From: DASWJZ01 sp963739005
GTDB taxonomy: Bacteria; Pseudomonadota; Alphaproteobacteria; Rhizobiales; Afifellaceae
Reading direction: 5' to 3'
Assembly (NCBI GenBank): GCA_963739005.1
Contig: CAVTYQ010000002.1
Span: 434,001-498,000 of the forward strand
DNA length: 64,000 nt
Positions 52,785 to 62,702 of this stretch are shown here, one piece after another. The translations under genes were made by a program, and so were the position numbers. The notes beneath the pieces were generated by a model. The model saw only the letters and a list, made by a program, of their open reading frames with translations. It ran no database searches and had not been told where the DNA came from. Each line of letters starts with the position of its first letter. Positions within the stretch are counted from its first letter, which is position 1.

Positions 52785-55700
52785 ATGGGCAGGATCGTCA
52801 CGATGGACGGCAACACCGCCGTCGCCCACGTCGCCTATCGGGTGAACGAGGTCTGCGCCATCTATCCGATCACGCCGTCATCCACGATGGCGGAACTCGC
52901 CGACCAATGGGCCGCGGAAGGCGTGAAGAACATCTGGGGCAACCTGCCCGTCGTGCAGGAGATGCAGAGCGAGGGGGGCGCCGCCGGCGCCGTGCACGGT
53001 TCGCTGCAATCGGGCGCGATGACGACCACCTTCACCGCGTCGCAGGGGCTCATGCTGATGATCCCCAACATGTTCAAGATCGCCGGCGAGTTGACCGCGA
53101 CGGTCTTCCACGTCGCCGCCCGCTCGATCGCCACCTCGGCGCTCTCGATCTTCGGCGAGCACTCCGACGTGATGGCGACGCGCGCCACAGGCTTCGCCAT
53201 GCTCGCCTCCGGCAGCGTGCAGGAAGCGCACGACTTGGCGCTGATCGCGCAGGCGGCGACCTTGAAGGCGCGCGTGCCGTTCATCCATTTCTTCGACGGC
53301 TTCCGCACGTCGCACGAGCTGAACACCTTCTCGCTCCTCGGCGACGACGACATCCGCGCCATGATCGACGACGACCTGGTCCGCGCGCACCGCGCCCGTG
53401 CGCTCGATCCGGAGCATCCCTTCGTGCGTGGCACGGCGCACAACCCCGACACCTTCTTCCAGGCACGCGAAGCGGTGAACCCCTACTACGCGGCGACGCC
53501 CGGGATCGTGCTCGAAGCCATGGAGCGCTTCGAGAAGATCGTCGGGCGGCGCTACCGCCTCTTTGAATATGAAGGCGCGATAGACGCCGAGCGCGTCCTG
53601 GTCCTGATGGGCTCCGGCGCAGAGACCGCGCGCGAGACGGTGAAGGCGCTTGCCGCGAAAGGCGAGAAGGTCGGCGTGGTGCAGGTGCGGCTCTATCGGC
53701 CGTTCTCGGCGGCGCATCTTCTTGCCGCGCTCCCTGAGAGCGTCGCTTCGATCGCCGTCCTCGATCGCACCAAGGAACCGGGCGCGCCGGGCGAGCCGCT
53801 CTATCTCGATGTCGTCTCGACCCTCGCCGACGCTGTCGCGCAAGGCGCCCGGGCTTCCATGCCGCGCGTGGTCGGCGGCCGCTACGGCCTCTCCTCCAAG
53901 GATTTTACCCCGGCGATGGCGAAGGCAGTGCTCGACGGGCTGAAGCGCCAAAATGGCAAGAACGTGCTTGGCCTGAGGAACGGCTTCACCGTCGGCATCG
54001 ACGACGATGTGAGCAGCTTGAGCGTCGCGATCGACCGCAGCTTCGCGGTCGAGCCGGAAAGCGTGACGCGCGCCGTCTTCTACGGTCTCGGCGCCGATGG
54101 AACGGTCGGCGCCAACAAGAACAGCGTGAAGATCATCGCGGAGGACGCCAAGCGCTTTGCGCAGGGCTATTTCGTCTACGACTCGCACAAGTCCGGTGCG
54201 CAGACGGTGTCGCATCTCCGCTTCGGACCGGAGCCGATCAAGGCGCCCTATCTGATCGAACAGGCGGGCTTCGTCGCCTGCCACCAGTTCGCGTTCCTCG
54301 CGCGGCAGGACGTACTCGCGCTCGCAGCGCCCGGCGGCGTCTTCCTCCTGAACAGCCCTTACGGGCCGGAGGAAGTCTTCGACCGCCTGCCGCTCTCCGT
54401 GCAGCGGCAGATCATCGACAAGCGCCTCCGCTTCTATGTCATCGACGCCTCGAAGGTGGCGCGCGAGGTGGGACTCGGCGTCAGGACCAACACCGTCTTG
54501 CAGACCTGCTTCTTCGCCATCTCCGGCGTGCTGCCGCGCGACGCCGCGATCGACCACATCAAGCAGTCGATCCAAAAAACCTACGGCCGCAAGGGCGAAG
54601 CGGTGGTCGCCAAGAACTTCGCCGCCGTCGACGGCACGCTGGCGCAGCTCTCCGAGGTGAAGGTTCCGAAGGACGTGACGGCGAAGGCGGATCGCCCGCC
54701 GATCGTGCCGGATTCCGCGCCGGAATTCGTGCGGCGCGTCACCGGCCCGATGCTCGCCGGCCGCGGCGACGCGATTCCGGTCAGCCTGATGCCGGCGGAC
54801 GGGACGTTCCCGTCGGGAACGAGCGCCTTCGAGAAGCGCAACGTCTCCGACATCGTGCCGGTCTGGCGCGAGGACCTCTGCATCCAATGCGGCCAGTGCA
54901 GCTTCGTCTGTCCGCACTCTGTCATCCGCTCGCGCTACTACAACGAAGAGGCGCTTGCCGCCGCACCGGCATCGTTCAAGTCGGCGCCGGTCAACGCCCG
55001 CGGCTATCCGGAGGCGCGCTTCACGCTGCAATTCTATGTCGAAGACTGCACCGGCTGCGCGCTCTGCATTGAAGCCTGCCCATCCGTCAGCCCGCGCGAG
55101 CCGGGCGTGAAGGCGATCAACCTCGCCGACAAGGCGCCGCTCGTCGAAGCTGAGCGCGAGAACATCGCCTTCTTCGAGACGCTTCGGGTCAACGAGCGCG
55201 CCCGCGTCGACTTCGCCAATGTGCGCGGCGTGCAGTTCCTTGAGCCGCTTTTCGAGTTTTCCGGCGCTTGCGCGGGATGTGGCGAGACGCCTTACCTCAA
55301 GCTCCTGTCGCAGCTCTATGGCGACCGCGCGATGATCGCGAACGCCACCGGCTGCTCGTCGATCTACGGCGGCAATCTGCCGGTCACGCCGTGGACGAAG
55401 AACCAGGAGGGACGCGGGCCGGCCTGGTCGAACTCGCTGTTCGAGGACAATGCAGAATTCGGCCTCGGCTTCCGGCTCGCCGCCGACAAGCATCTCGATC
55501 TCGCCCGCGCGCTCGTTGAAAAGCTGGCGCCGGAGGTGGGCGTGAGGCTCACCGAGGATATCCTTTTCGCTCCGCAGATTCAGGAATCGGAAATCCGCGC
55601 GCAGCGCGAGCGCGTGGCGGCGTTGAAGGTCGCGCTGCTGAGGCTCGACAGCGAGGACGCGCGCAACCTTCTTTCCGTCGTCGACCATCTCGTCCGGCGC

Positions 55701-56384
55701 TCGATCTGGATCGTCGGCGGCGACGGCTGGGCCTACGACATCGGCTATGGCGGGCTCGACCACGTGCTTGCGAGCGGCCGCGACGTGAACATCCTCGTGC
55801 TCGACACGGAGGTCTATTCCAACACCGGCGGCCAGTCGTCGAAAGCGACGCCACTCGGCGCAGTGGCGAAGTTCGCCGCGTCCGGGAAGCGCGTGCAGCG
55901 GAAGGACCTTGCGCTGCAGGCGATCGCCTACGGCAACGTCTACGTCGCGCAGGTGGCGATGGGCGCCAATCCGCAGCAGACCCTCGACGCCTTCCGCGAG
56001 GCGGAGGCCTATCCGGGCACGTCGATCATTCTCGCCTACAGCCATTGCATCGCGCACGGCATCGACATGCGCTTCGGCATGAAGCAGCAGGACCTCGCCG
56101 TCGCCAGCGGCTACTGGCCGCTCCTGCGCTACAACCCGGCGATGCGCGCGATCAGCGAGAACCCGTTCCGTCTCGATTCGCCGCGGCCGACCATTCCATT
56201 CAAGAACTACGCCTATAACGAGATCCGCTATTCGTCGCTTGCCGCGACAAGGCCCGAAGAGGCGGCGGACCTTCTCGCACAGGCACAGGCGGCGGTCACG
56301 GCGAAGTACCTGCAATACGAGGATTTGGCCGCGCTCGACGGCCGCCATTTCCGTCAGGACGCGACAAGGGCCGATCGCGCATGA
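52785..56384 (+). CDS. nifJ: Pyruvate:ferredoxin (flavodoxin) oxidoreductase, NifJ type
   Basis: The full-length 1199-residue single-chain PFOR interconverts pyruvate + CoA and acetyl-CoA + CO2 with reduced ferredoxin. Visible are the pyruvate-binding AIYPITPSSTMAELADQWA (about 27-45), the FGEHSDVMATR loop, and two ferredoxin clusters (CIQCGQCSFVCPHS about 699-712; CTGCALCIEACPS about 755-767). The proximal cluster CAGCGETPYLKL (about 829) and the TPP site GDGWAYDIGYGGLDH with NTGGQSSKATPLG (about 978-1020) follow. All cluster cysteines are kept. It overlaps the DHOD-like gene by 4 bp. PFOR is unusual in an otherwise aerobic alphaproteobacterium. Confidence 0.96.
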   Translation: MGRIVTMDGNTAVAHVAYRVNEVCAIYPITPSSTMAELADQWAAEGVKNIWGNLPVVQEMQSEGGAAGAVHGSLQSGAMTTTFTASQGLMLMIPNMFKIAGELTATVFHVAARSIATSALSIFGEHSDVMATRATGFAMLASGSVQEAHDLALIAQAATLKARVPFIHFFDGFRTSHELNTFSLLGDDDIRAMIDDDLVRAHRARALDPEHPFVRGTAHNPDTFFQAREAVNPYYAATPGIVLEAMERFEKIVGRRYRLFEYEGAIDAERVLVLMGSGAETARETVKALAAKGEKVGVVQVRLYRPFSAAHLLAALPESVASIAVLDRTKEPGAPGEPLYLDVVSTLADAVAQGARASMPRVVGGRYGLSSKDFTPAMAKAVLDGLKRQNGKNVLGLRNGFTVGIDDDVSSLSVAIDRSFAVEPESVTRAVFYGLGADGTVGANKNSVKIIAEDAKRFAQGYFVYDSHKSGAQTVSHLRFGPEPIKAPYLIEQAGFVACHQFAFLARQDVLALAAPGGVFLLNSPYGPEEVFDRLPLSVQRQIIDKRLRFYVIDASKVAREVGLGVRTNTVLQTCFFAISGVLPRDAAIDHIKQSIQKTYGRKGEAVVAKNFAAVDGTLAQLSEVKVPKDVTAKADRPPIVPDSAPEFVRRVTGPMLAGRGDAIPVSLMPADGTFPSGTSAFEKRNVSDIVPVWREDLCIQCGQCSFVCPHSVIRSRYYNEEALAAAPASFKSAPVNARGYPEARFTLQFYVEDCTGCALCIEACPSVSPREPGVKAINLADKAPLVEAERENIAFFETLRVNERARVDFANVRGVQFLEPLFEFSGACAGCGETPYLKLLSQLYGDRAMIANATGCSSIYGGNLPVTPWTKNQEGRGPAWSNSLFEDNAEFGLGFRLAADKHLDLARALVEKLAPEVGVRLTEDILFAPQIQESEIRAQRERVAALKVALLRLDSEDARNLLSVVDHLVRRSIWIVGGDGWAYDIGYGGLDHVLASGRDVNILVLDTEVYSNTGGQSSKATPLGAVAKFAASGKRVQRKDLALQAIAYGNVYVAQVAMGANPQQTLDAFREAEAYPGTSIILAYSHCIAHGIDMRFGMKQQDLAVASGYWPLLRYNPAMRAISENPFRLDSPRPTIPFKNYAYNEIRYSSLAATRPEEAADLLAQAQAAVTAKYLQYEDLAALDGRHFRQDATRADRA

Positions 56385-57385
56385 TGAACCTCTCAACCGA
56401 ATATATGGGGCTCGCGCTGAAGAGCCCCCTCATCGCTTCGGCCTCACCGCTCAACTCGGATATCGGCAATCTGAAAAGGCTGGAGGACGCCGGCGCCGGC
56501 GCTGTCGTGCTGCCGTCGCTCTTCGAAGAGCAGCTCGAGGCGGAGGCGGCGCGGCACGACCAGCTAACCTCCACCGTTGCCGAGAGCTTTCCGGAGGCGC
56601 TCAGCTATTTCCCGGAGACCGCCGAGTTCCGCGTCGGGCCGGAGCAATATCTCGACCTAGTCCAGCGCGCGTCCGAATCGGTCGACCTTCCCGTCATCGC
56701 GAGCCTCAACGGCGTCACCGATCACGGTTGGATCGACTACGCCAAGCTCATCGAACAGGCCGGCGCGAGCGGACTTGAACTCAACATCTACTTCATTCCC
56801 GCCGACACCTCCCTCAGCGGGCAAGAGGTCGAACAGCGCTATGTCGACATCGTCAAGGCGGTCCGGAAGACGGTTTCGATCCCGCTGGCGGTGAAGCTCA
56901 GTCCCTATTTCAGCTCAATCGGCCACATGGCCGTCAAGCTGCAGGGGGCCGGAGCGAATGGGCTCGTGCTCTTCAACCGCTTCTACCAGCCGGATATCGA
57001 CATCGGCACGCTGCAAGTGCTGACCGATCTCAATCTGAGCCGACCCGAAGAGATCCGCCTTCCGCTCCTCTGGCTTGCCGTGCTCTCCGGGCGCGTCAAG
57101 GCGTCGCTCGCCGCCACGACGGGTGTCAGCACTGCCGACGAGGTGATCAAATATCTCCTTGCCGGCGCAGACGCGGTGATGTCGACCTCGGCGCTTCTCC
57201 GCCACGGGGTCGGTCATATGAAGGTGCTGCTGTCCGGCCTTGAGCTCTGGCTCACGTCGCGCGAATTCGCTTCGCTCGAGGAGGTTCGCGGGCTGATGAG
57301 CCAGCGGCGGATCTCCGACCCGCAGGCCTTGGAGCGCGCCAACTACATCCGGATTCTCCAAGGCTACGGGGCGGCACATGCATAG
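56381..57385 (+). CDS. Dihydroorotate dehydrogenase-like flavoprotein of the PFOR/hydrogenase cluster
   Basis: The 334-residue TIM-barrel protein is similar to class 1 PyrD. It keeps the FMN-type features LKSPLIASASPLN, IPLAVKLSPYFSSI and GADAVMSTSALLRHG. At the place where class 1 DHODs have NxSCPN-like substrate/catalytic residues it reads ELNIYFIPADTS, so it is unlikely to oxidise dihydroorotate. Such DHOD-like genes regularly accompany nifJ, and their reaction is unknown. It overlaps nifJ by 4 bp. A 165-bp gap without a clear gene follows before the hydrogenase genes. Confidence 0.9.
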   Translation: MMNLSTEYMGLALKSPLIASASPLNSDIGNLKRLEDAGAGAVVLPSLFEEQLEAEAARHDQLTSTVAESFPEALSYFPETAEFRVGPEQYLDLVQRASESVDLPVIASLNGVTDHGWIDYAKLIEQAGASGLELNIYFIPADTSLSGQEVEQRYVDIVKAVRKTVSIPLAVKLSPYFSSIGHMAVKLQGAGANGLVLFNRFYQPDIDIGTLQVLTDLNLSRPEEIRLPLLWLAVLSGRVKASLAATTGVSTADEVIKYLLAGADAVMSTSALLRHGVGHMKVLLSGLELWLTSREFASLEEVRGLMSQRRISDPQALERANYIRILQGYGAAHA

Positions 57386-57550
57386 CAGCATCCTCCGCGC
57401 TGCTTGGCCTGCGTACGATTCGACTGAGCGCCTCAGACTTCGCTTTGAGGGCGCTGCCTTGAAGGATATTGAGACGCGTCAGGTTGCCCGGCCGCCGTCC
57501 CAGCGTTGCCGAGCGCCGAGGGAAGCGGCACACGATCGAGGCTTGGCGCG

Positions 57551-58681
<1,131 letters not shown>

Positions 58682-58691
58682 GGAGTGAGAG

Positions 58692-59159
58692 ATGGACACG
58701 ACAGGACTTGAGCGCATCATCCGCGAGCACCCGTTCTTCGCCGGGCTCGACGAGACCTTCATCACGCTCGTCTGCGGCTGCGCCAAGAACGTCCGCTTCG
58801 ACGCCCGACAATACCTCTTCCATGAGGGTGGCCCGGCCGACCAGCTTTTCCTCATCCGCCACGGCCGCGTGGCGCTCGAGGTCACCTCACCGGGGCGCGG
58901 CGCCCTCACCTTTCAGACGCTCTCCGAAGGCGAGCTCGTCGGCGTGTCGGCGCTGATCCCGCCCTATCGCTGGACCTCCGACGCGCGCGCGCTCGACCTC
59001 GTCCGCGCGATATCGATGGATGCCACCTGTCTGCGCAACAAATGCGAGGCCGACCACAATCTCGGCTACGAAGTGATGAAGCGCTTCGTGCCGGTGCTCG
59101 TCGCCCGCCTGCAATCGACGCGGCTCCAGGCCCTCGACGTCTATGGCGTCCGTAACTGA
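58692..59159 (+). CDS. Stand-alone cyclic-nucleotide-binding (Crp-type) domain protein
   Basis: The 155-residue protein contains one cNMP-binding fold (about 12-115: HPFFAGLDETFITLVCGCAK, LFHEGGPADQLFLIRHGRVA, LSEGELVGVSALIPPYRWTS) and a C-terminal helix. There is no helix-turn-helix domain, so unlike CRP/FNR it cannot bind DNA by itself. It sits between the beta and gamma subunit genes, 10 bp after beta and overlapping gamma by 17 bp, so it probably acts on the hydrogenase itself as a regulatory or docking subunit (inference). The phosphate-cassette arginine of cAMP binders is not obvious. Confidence 0.88.
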   Translation: MDTTGLERIIREHPFFAGLDETFITLVCGCAKNVRFDARQYLFHEGGPADQLFLIRHGRVALEVTSPGRGALTFQTLSEGELVGVSALIPPYRWTSDARALDLVRAISMDATCLRNKCEADHNLGYEVMKRFVPVLVARLQSTRLQALDVYGVRN

Positions 59160-59997
59160 GCGCGCTGCTGTGACGCTCTCCGATCCGATGCTGCCGCGGG
59201 TCGCGCGCGTGCGCCGCCGGCGCCGCGACACCGCCGACGTGTTTACGCTCGACATCGAGGCCGAAGACGGCGCGATGAATTTCCTGCCTGGGCAGTTCAA
59301 CATGCTGACCGCGTTTGGCGTCGGCGAAGTGCCGATCTCGATGAGCGGCGATCCGGGCGTCACGCAGCCCTTCATCCATACGATTCGCGCGGTCGGCCCG
59401 GTCTCGACCGCGCTCACGAATTTGAAGCCCGGCGCGGCACTCGGGCTGCGCGGTCCCTTCGGCGCCGGCTGGCCGGTCGATGCGGCGGCCGGACATGACA
59501 TCGTCTTCATCGCCGGCGGGCTCGGCTTGGCGCCCCTCCGCCCTGCCTTCTACCGCGTGCTGGCAGAGCGCGAGCGCTACGGCAACGTCGTGCTCCTCTA
59601 CGGCACCCGCAGTCCCGACGACATCCTCTTCCGGCGCGAAATCGAATCCTGGCGGCAGCGGCTCGATCTCGAAGTCCAGGTGACGGTCGACCATGCGCTC
59701 GCCGGCTGGCACGGGCATGTGGGCGTGGTGACGACGCTGATCCATCGCGCCGATTTCGACCCGCTGCACACCACCGCTTTCGTCTGCGGCCCGGAGGTGA
59801 TGATGCGCTTCGCGATCGCAGCGCTCCACGACGCCGGCGTCTCCGACGAGGCGATCCATCTCTCCATGGAGCGCAACATGAAATGCGCCGTCGGCCTCTG
59901 CGGCCACTGCCAGTTCGGGCCGACCTTCGTCTGCCGCGATGGGCCGGTGTTCCGCTACGACCGCGTGCGTGGCATCCTCGGCTTGAAGGAGATCTGA
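59143..59997 (+). CDS. hydG: [NiFe] hydrogenase gamma subunit, FAD/NAD(P)-binding reductase
   Basis: The 284-residue ferredoxin-NADP reductase-like subunit exchanges hydride with NAD(P)H. It shows FLPGQFNMLTAFGVGEVPIS (FAD), FIAGGLGLAPLRPAFY (pyridine nucleotide), FVCGPEVMMRF, and a C-terminal [2Fe-2S] loop CAVGLCGHCQFGPTFVC (about 248-264). The same fold is found in PyrK and NfnA. The start overlaps the cNMP-domain gene by 17 bp, showing tight coupling. Confidence 0.93.
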   Translation: MASVTERAAVTLSDPMLPRVARVRRRRRDTADVFTLDIEAEDGAMNFLPGQFNMLTAFGVGEVPISMSGDPGVTQPFIHTIRAVGPVSTALTNLKPGAALGLRGPFGAGWPVDAAAGHDIVFIAGGLGLAPLRPAFYRVLAERERYGNVVLLYGTRSPDDILFRREIESWRQRLDLEVQVTVDHALAGWHGHVGVVTTLIHRADFDPLHTTAFVCGPEVMMRFAIAALHDAGVSDEAIHLSMERNMKCAVGLCGHCQFGPTFVCRDGPVFRYDRVRGILGLKEI

Positions 59998-59998
59998 C

Positions 59999-60787
59999 GT
60001 GCCCAAATCCGAGGCGGCGAAAAAGCCGAGGCTCGCGGTCTGGAAGTTCGCCTCCTGCGACGGCTGCCAGCTTTCCCTCCTCGACTGCGAGGACGAGCTT
60101 CTCGCCGTCGCCGACGCGGTGGAGATTGCCTATTTCATGGAGGCGACGCGCGGCGAGATCGGCGGGCGCTACGACGTCTCTCTCGTGGAGGGCTCGATTA
60201 CGACGGCGCATGACGCGGAGCGCATCCGCGAGGTACGCCGCCGCTCAGACGCGCTGATCACCATCGGCGCCTGCGCCACCGCCGGCGGTGTCCAGGCGCT
60301 TCGCAATTTTTCCGACGTGAAGGAATATACCTCCATCGTCTACGCCCACCCCGATTACATCTCAACGCTCGCGACCTCGACCCCGATCGCCGCACACGTG
60401 AAGGTCGATTTCGAGCTGCGCGGCTGCCCGATCTCTAAGCGCCAGCTTCTCGAAGTCGTCTCCGCCTTTCTCGCCAGGCGAAAGCCGGTGACGCCGGCGC
60501 ATTCCTGCTGCGTCGAGTGCAAGCTCAAGGGCAATGTCTGCGTAATGGTGGCGCACGGGACGCCCTGCCTCGGCCCGGTGACCCACGCCGGCTGCGGCGC
60601 GCTCTGCCCCTCCTACGATCGCGGCTGCTACGGCTGCTTCGGGCCGAAGGAAACACCGAACGCGCCGTCGCTCAGCCGTCAGCTGAAGGACCTCGGCATG
60701 GACGAGCGCGCGCTGAAGCAAATCTACTCGACCTTCAACGTGAACGCGCCGGAATTCCGCGAGGAGCGCGAGCGCCATGGCGACTAA
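59999..60787 (+). CDS. hydD: [NiFe] hydrogenase delta (small) subunit
   Basis: The 262-residue electron-transfer subunit coordinates the Fe-S clusters next to the Ni-Fe site. The proximal-cluster motif KFASCDGCQLSLLDCEDEL (C20, C23) opens the protein. GACATAGGVQALRN, RGCPISKRQLLEVV and the cysteine-rich CCVECKLKGNVCVMVAHGTP and CLGPVTHAGCGALCPSYDRG follow. No Tat signal peptide is present, so the enzyme is cytoplasmic, as expected for group 3. GTG start at 59999. It overlaps the alpha subunit by 11 bp. Confidence 0.94.
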   Translation: MPKSEAAKKPRLAVWKFASCDGCQLSLLDCEDELLAVADAVEIAYFMEATRGEIGGRYDVSLVEGSITTAHDAERIREVRRRSDALITIGACATAGGVQALRNFSDVKEYTSIVYAHPDYISTLATSTPIAAHVKVDFELRGCPISKRQLLEVVSAFLARRKPVTPAHSCCVECKLKGNVCVMVAHGTPCLGPVTHAGCGALCPSYDRGCYGCFGPKETPNAPSLSRQLKDLGMDERALKQIYSTFNVNAPEFREERERHGD

Positions 60788-62069
60788 GACGATCAAGGTC
60801 GATTATCTCGCCCGCGTCGAAGGCGAAGGCGCATTCAAGGTCGTCGTACGCAACGGCAAGGTGAAGAAGGCGGAGCTTTCGATCTTCGAGCCGCCGCGCT
60901 TCTTCGAGGCGTTCTTGCGCGGACGCGACTTCGCCGAGACGCCGGACTTCGTCGCGCGCATCTGCGGCATCTGCCCGGTCGCCTACCAGATGAGCGCCGT
61001 CCACGCGATGGAAAACGCGATCGGCGTAACGGTCGGCGGCCCGCTGCGCGAGCTTCGGCGGCTGCTCTATTGCGGCGAATGGATCGAGAGCCACACGCTG
61101 CACGTCCACATGCTGCACGCGCCCGACTTCCTCGGCTATGCGGGCGCCGTCGACATGGCGCGCGACCACGGCGACGCGGTCAAGCGCGGGCTCAAGGTGA
61201 AGAAGGCCGGCAACGACATCGTGAATTTCATCGGCGGGCGCGAGATCCATCCGATCAACGTGCGCGTCGGTGGCTTCTATCGCGTGCCGAAGAAGCGCGA
61301 GTTCGCGGAGCTCGCTGAAAAGCTGAAATGGGGGCGCGACGCCGCGCGCGACGTGGTGCGCTGGGTCGCCGGCTTCGACTTCCCCGACCGCCAGCGCGAC
61401 TACATCTTCGTCGCGCTCAGGCACCCGGCCGAATATCCGTTCAACGAGGGCCACATCGTCTCAAACCGCGGCCTCGACATCGAGGCGGCGGAGTACGATG
61501 CGCATTTCGAGGAGATGCACGTCAAGCGCTCGACCGCGCTGCAATCGCGCCTGAAGCAAAGCGGCGAGCCCTATCTGGTCGGGCCGCTCGCCCGCTACGC
61601 GCTGAACTTCGACAAGCTCTCGCCGCTTGCGCAGGAAGCGGCACGCGAGGCGGGTCTCGGAACGACCTGCACCAATCCCTATCGGAGCATCGTGATCCGC
61701 GCGGTCGAGACGCTTTACGCCTTCGACGAAGCGCTTCGCGTCATCGAAGAATACGAGGAGCCTGACGCCCCCTTCGTCCCCGTCGAGCCGCGGGCGGCAA
61801 CCGGCTATGGCGCGACCGAGGCACCGCGCGGGCTGCTCTATCACCGCTACAGCCTGGAGGCGGACGGAACGATCGCGACGGCACAGATCGTGCCGCCCAC
61901 GTCGCAGAACCAGGCGAGCATCGAGGAAGACCTCACAAGCTATGTCGAGGGCTTCCTCGACCTCCCCGACGAGGCGCTCCAGCACCGCTGCGAGCAGACG
62001 GTCAGGAACTACGATCCCTGCATCTCCTGCGCCACGCATTTCCTGAAGCTCGACATCGACCGGGGCTGA
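60777..62069 (+). CDS. hydA: [NiFe] hydrogenase alpha (large, catalytic) subunit
   Basis: The 430-residue subunit holds the Ni-Fe active site. L1 is RICGICPVAYQ (C63, C66) and L2 is DPCISCATHF (C415, C418, H421), so all four metal-binding cysteines are present. The nine residues after H421 (FLKLDIDRG) are the expected C-terminal peptide removed by the maturation protease encoded next. The overall pattern (VDYLARVEGEGAF, GGREIHPINVRVGGFYR) fits NADP-linked cytoplasmic group 3b enzymes. Classification within group 3 is inferred from the gene set (alpha-beta-gamma-delta). Confidence 0.95.
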   Translation: MATKTIKVDYLARVEGEGAFKVVVRNGKVKKAELSIFEPPRFFEAFLRGRDFAETPDFVARICGICPVAYQMSAVHAMENAIGVTVGGPLRELRRLLYCGEWIESHTLHVHMLHAPDFLGYAGAVDMARDHGDAVKRGLKVKKAGNDIVNFIGGREIHPINVRVGGFYRVPKKREFAELAEKLKWGRDAARDVVRWVAGFDFPDRQRDYIFVALRHPAEYPFNEGHIVSNRGLDIEAAEYDAHFEEMHVKRSTALQSRLKQSGEPYLVGPLARYALNFDKLSPLAQEAAREAGLGTTCTNPYRSIVIRAVETLYAFDEALRVIEEYEEPDAPFVPVEPRAATGYGATEAPRGLLYHRYSLEADGTIATAQIVPPTSQNQASIEEDLTSYVEGFLDLPDEALQHRCEQTVRNYDPCISCATHFLKLDIDRG

Positions 62070-62072
62070 GGC

Positions 62073-62579
62073 GTGCCGAACGCCCGGCCGCAGCGCGCTG
62101 TCATCGGCATCGGCAATCCCGAGCGCGGCGACGACGCGGCCGGGCGCGCCGTGGCAAGGATGCTCAAGGATCGCCTGCAGGCGACAGTCGCAGTCACCGA
62201 GCACAGCGGAGAATCCGCCTCGCTCCTCGACCTCCTCGACGGCGTTGACGAAGCGATTCTGATCGACGCTTGCGTCTCCGGTGCGACACCCGGAACCCTG
62301 CACCGCTTCGACGTGAGCGCGGCGCCGCTGCCGAAAGCGAAATTCAGCCTCTCCACGCATGGGCTCGGACTCGCCGAAGCGCTCGAACTCGCGCGCGCGC
62401 TCGGCCGGCTACCGCCGCGCACGATCGTCTATGCGATCGAAGCCGGGTCGTTCGACACCGGCGCGCCGCTCTCACCGGCCGTGGCTGCGGCCGTCGGCGA
62501 GGCGTGCGCGCGGCTTTGCGCCGAGTTCGGAAGCGTCGAGCGTGACGCCGAGAGGCGCGCGGTCAGAACGGCCAGGTGA
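62073..62579 (+). CDS. Hydrogenase maturation endopeptidase
   Basis: The 168-residue protease is of the HyaD/HycI family, which cuts the C-terminal tail of the large subunit after nickel insertion. It carries VIGIGNPERGDDAAG with the nickel-contacting Glu/Asp and a later SLSTHGLGLAEALELA with a conserved His. The GTG at 62073 comes 3 bp after hydA. No hypABCDEF genes are seen in the window, so the rest of the maturation machinery must be elsewhere. The C-terminal ~15 residues are Arg-rich and unusual. Confidence 0.93.
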   Translation: MPNARPQRAVIGIGNPERGDDAAGRAVARMLKDRLQATVAVTEHSGESASLLDLLDGVDEAILIDACVSGATPGTLHRFDVSAAPLPKAKFSLSTHGLGLAEALELARALGRLPPRTIVYAIEAGSFDTGAPLSPAVAAAVGEACARLCAEFGSVERDAERRAVRTAR

Positions 62580-62702
62580 CAAAGATGCCATTCACCGCCG
62601 AATCGATCACGCCGCTATTCTCGCCTAGTCGATGCACAGCAGTCTCAAAGTTGTATGCGCATTTGTGTCACGTGCAGCGACGCGCGCTTGATATCTGCGG
62701 AA

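Noticed and set aside
52878..56396. Very long minus-strand open frame opposite nifJ
   Set aside because: It mirrors nifJ exactly and encodes only compositionally biased sequence; the sense strand has every PFOR motif.
57386..57550. Sigma-54 type promoter before hydB
   Set aside because: TTGGCCTGCGTACG near 57410 lacks the -12 GC element at the right spacing.
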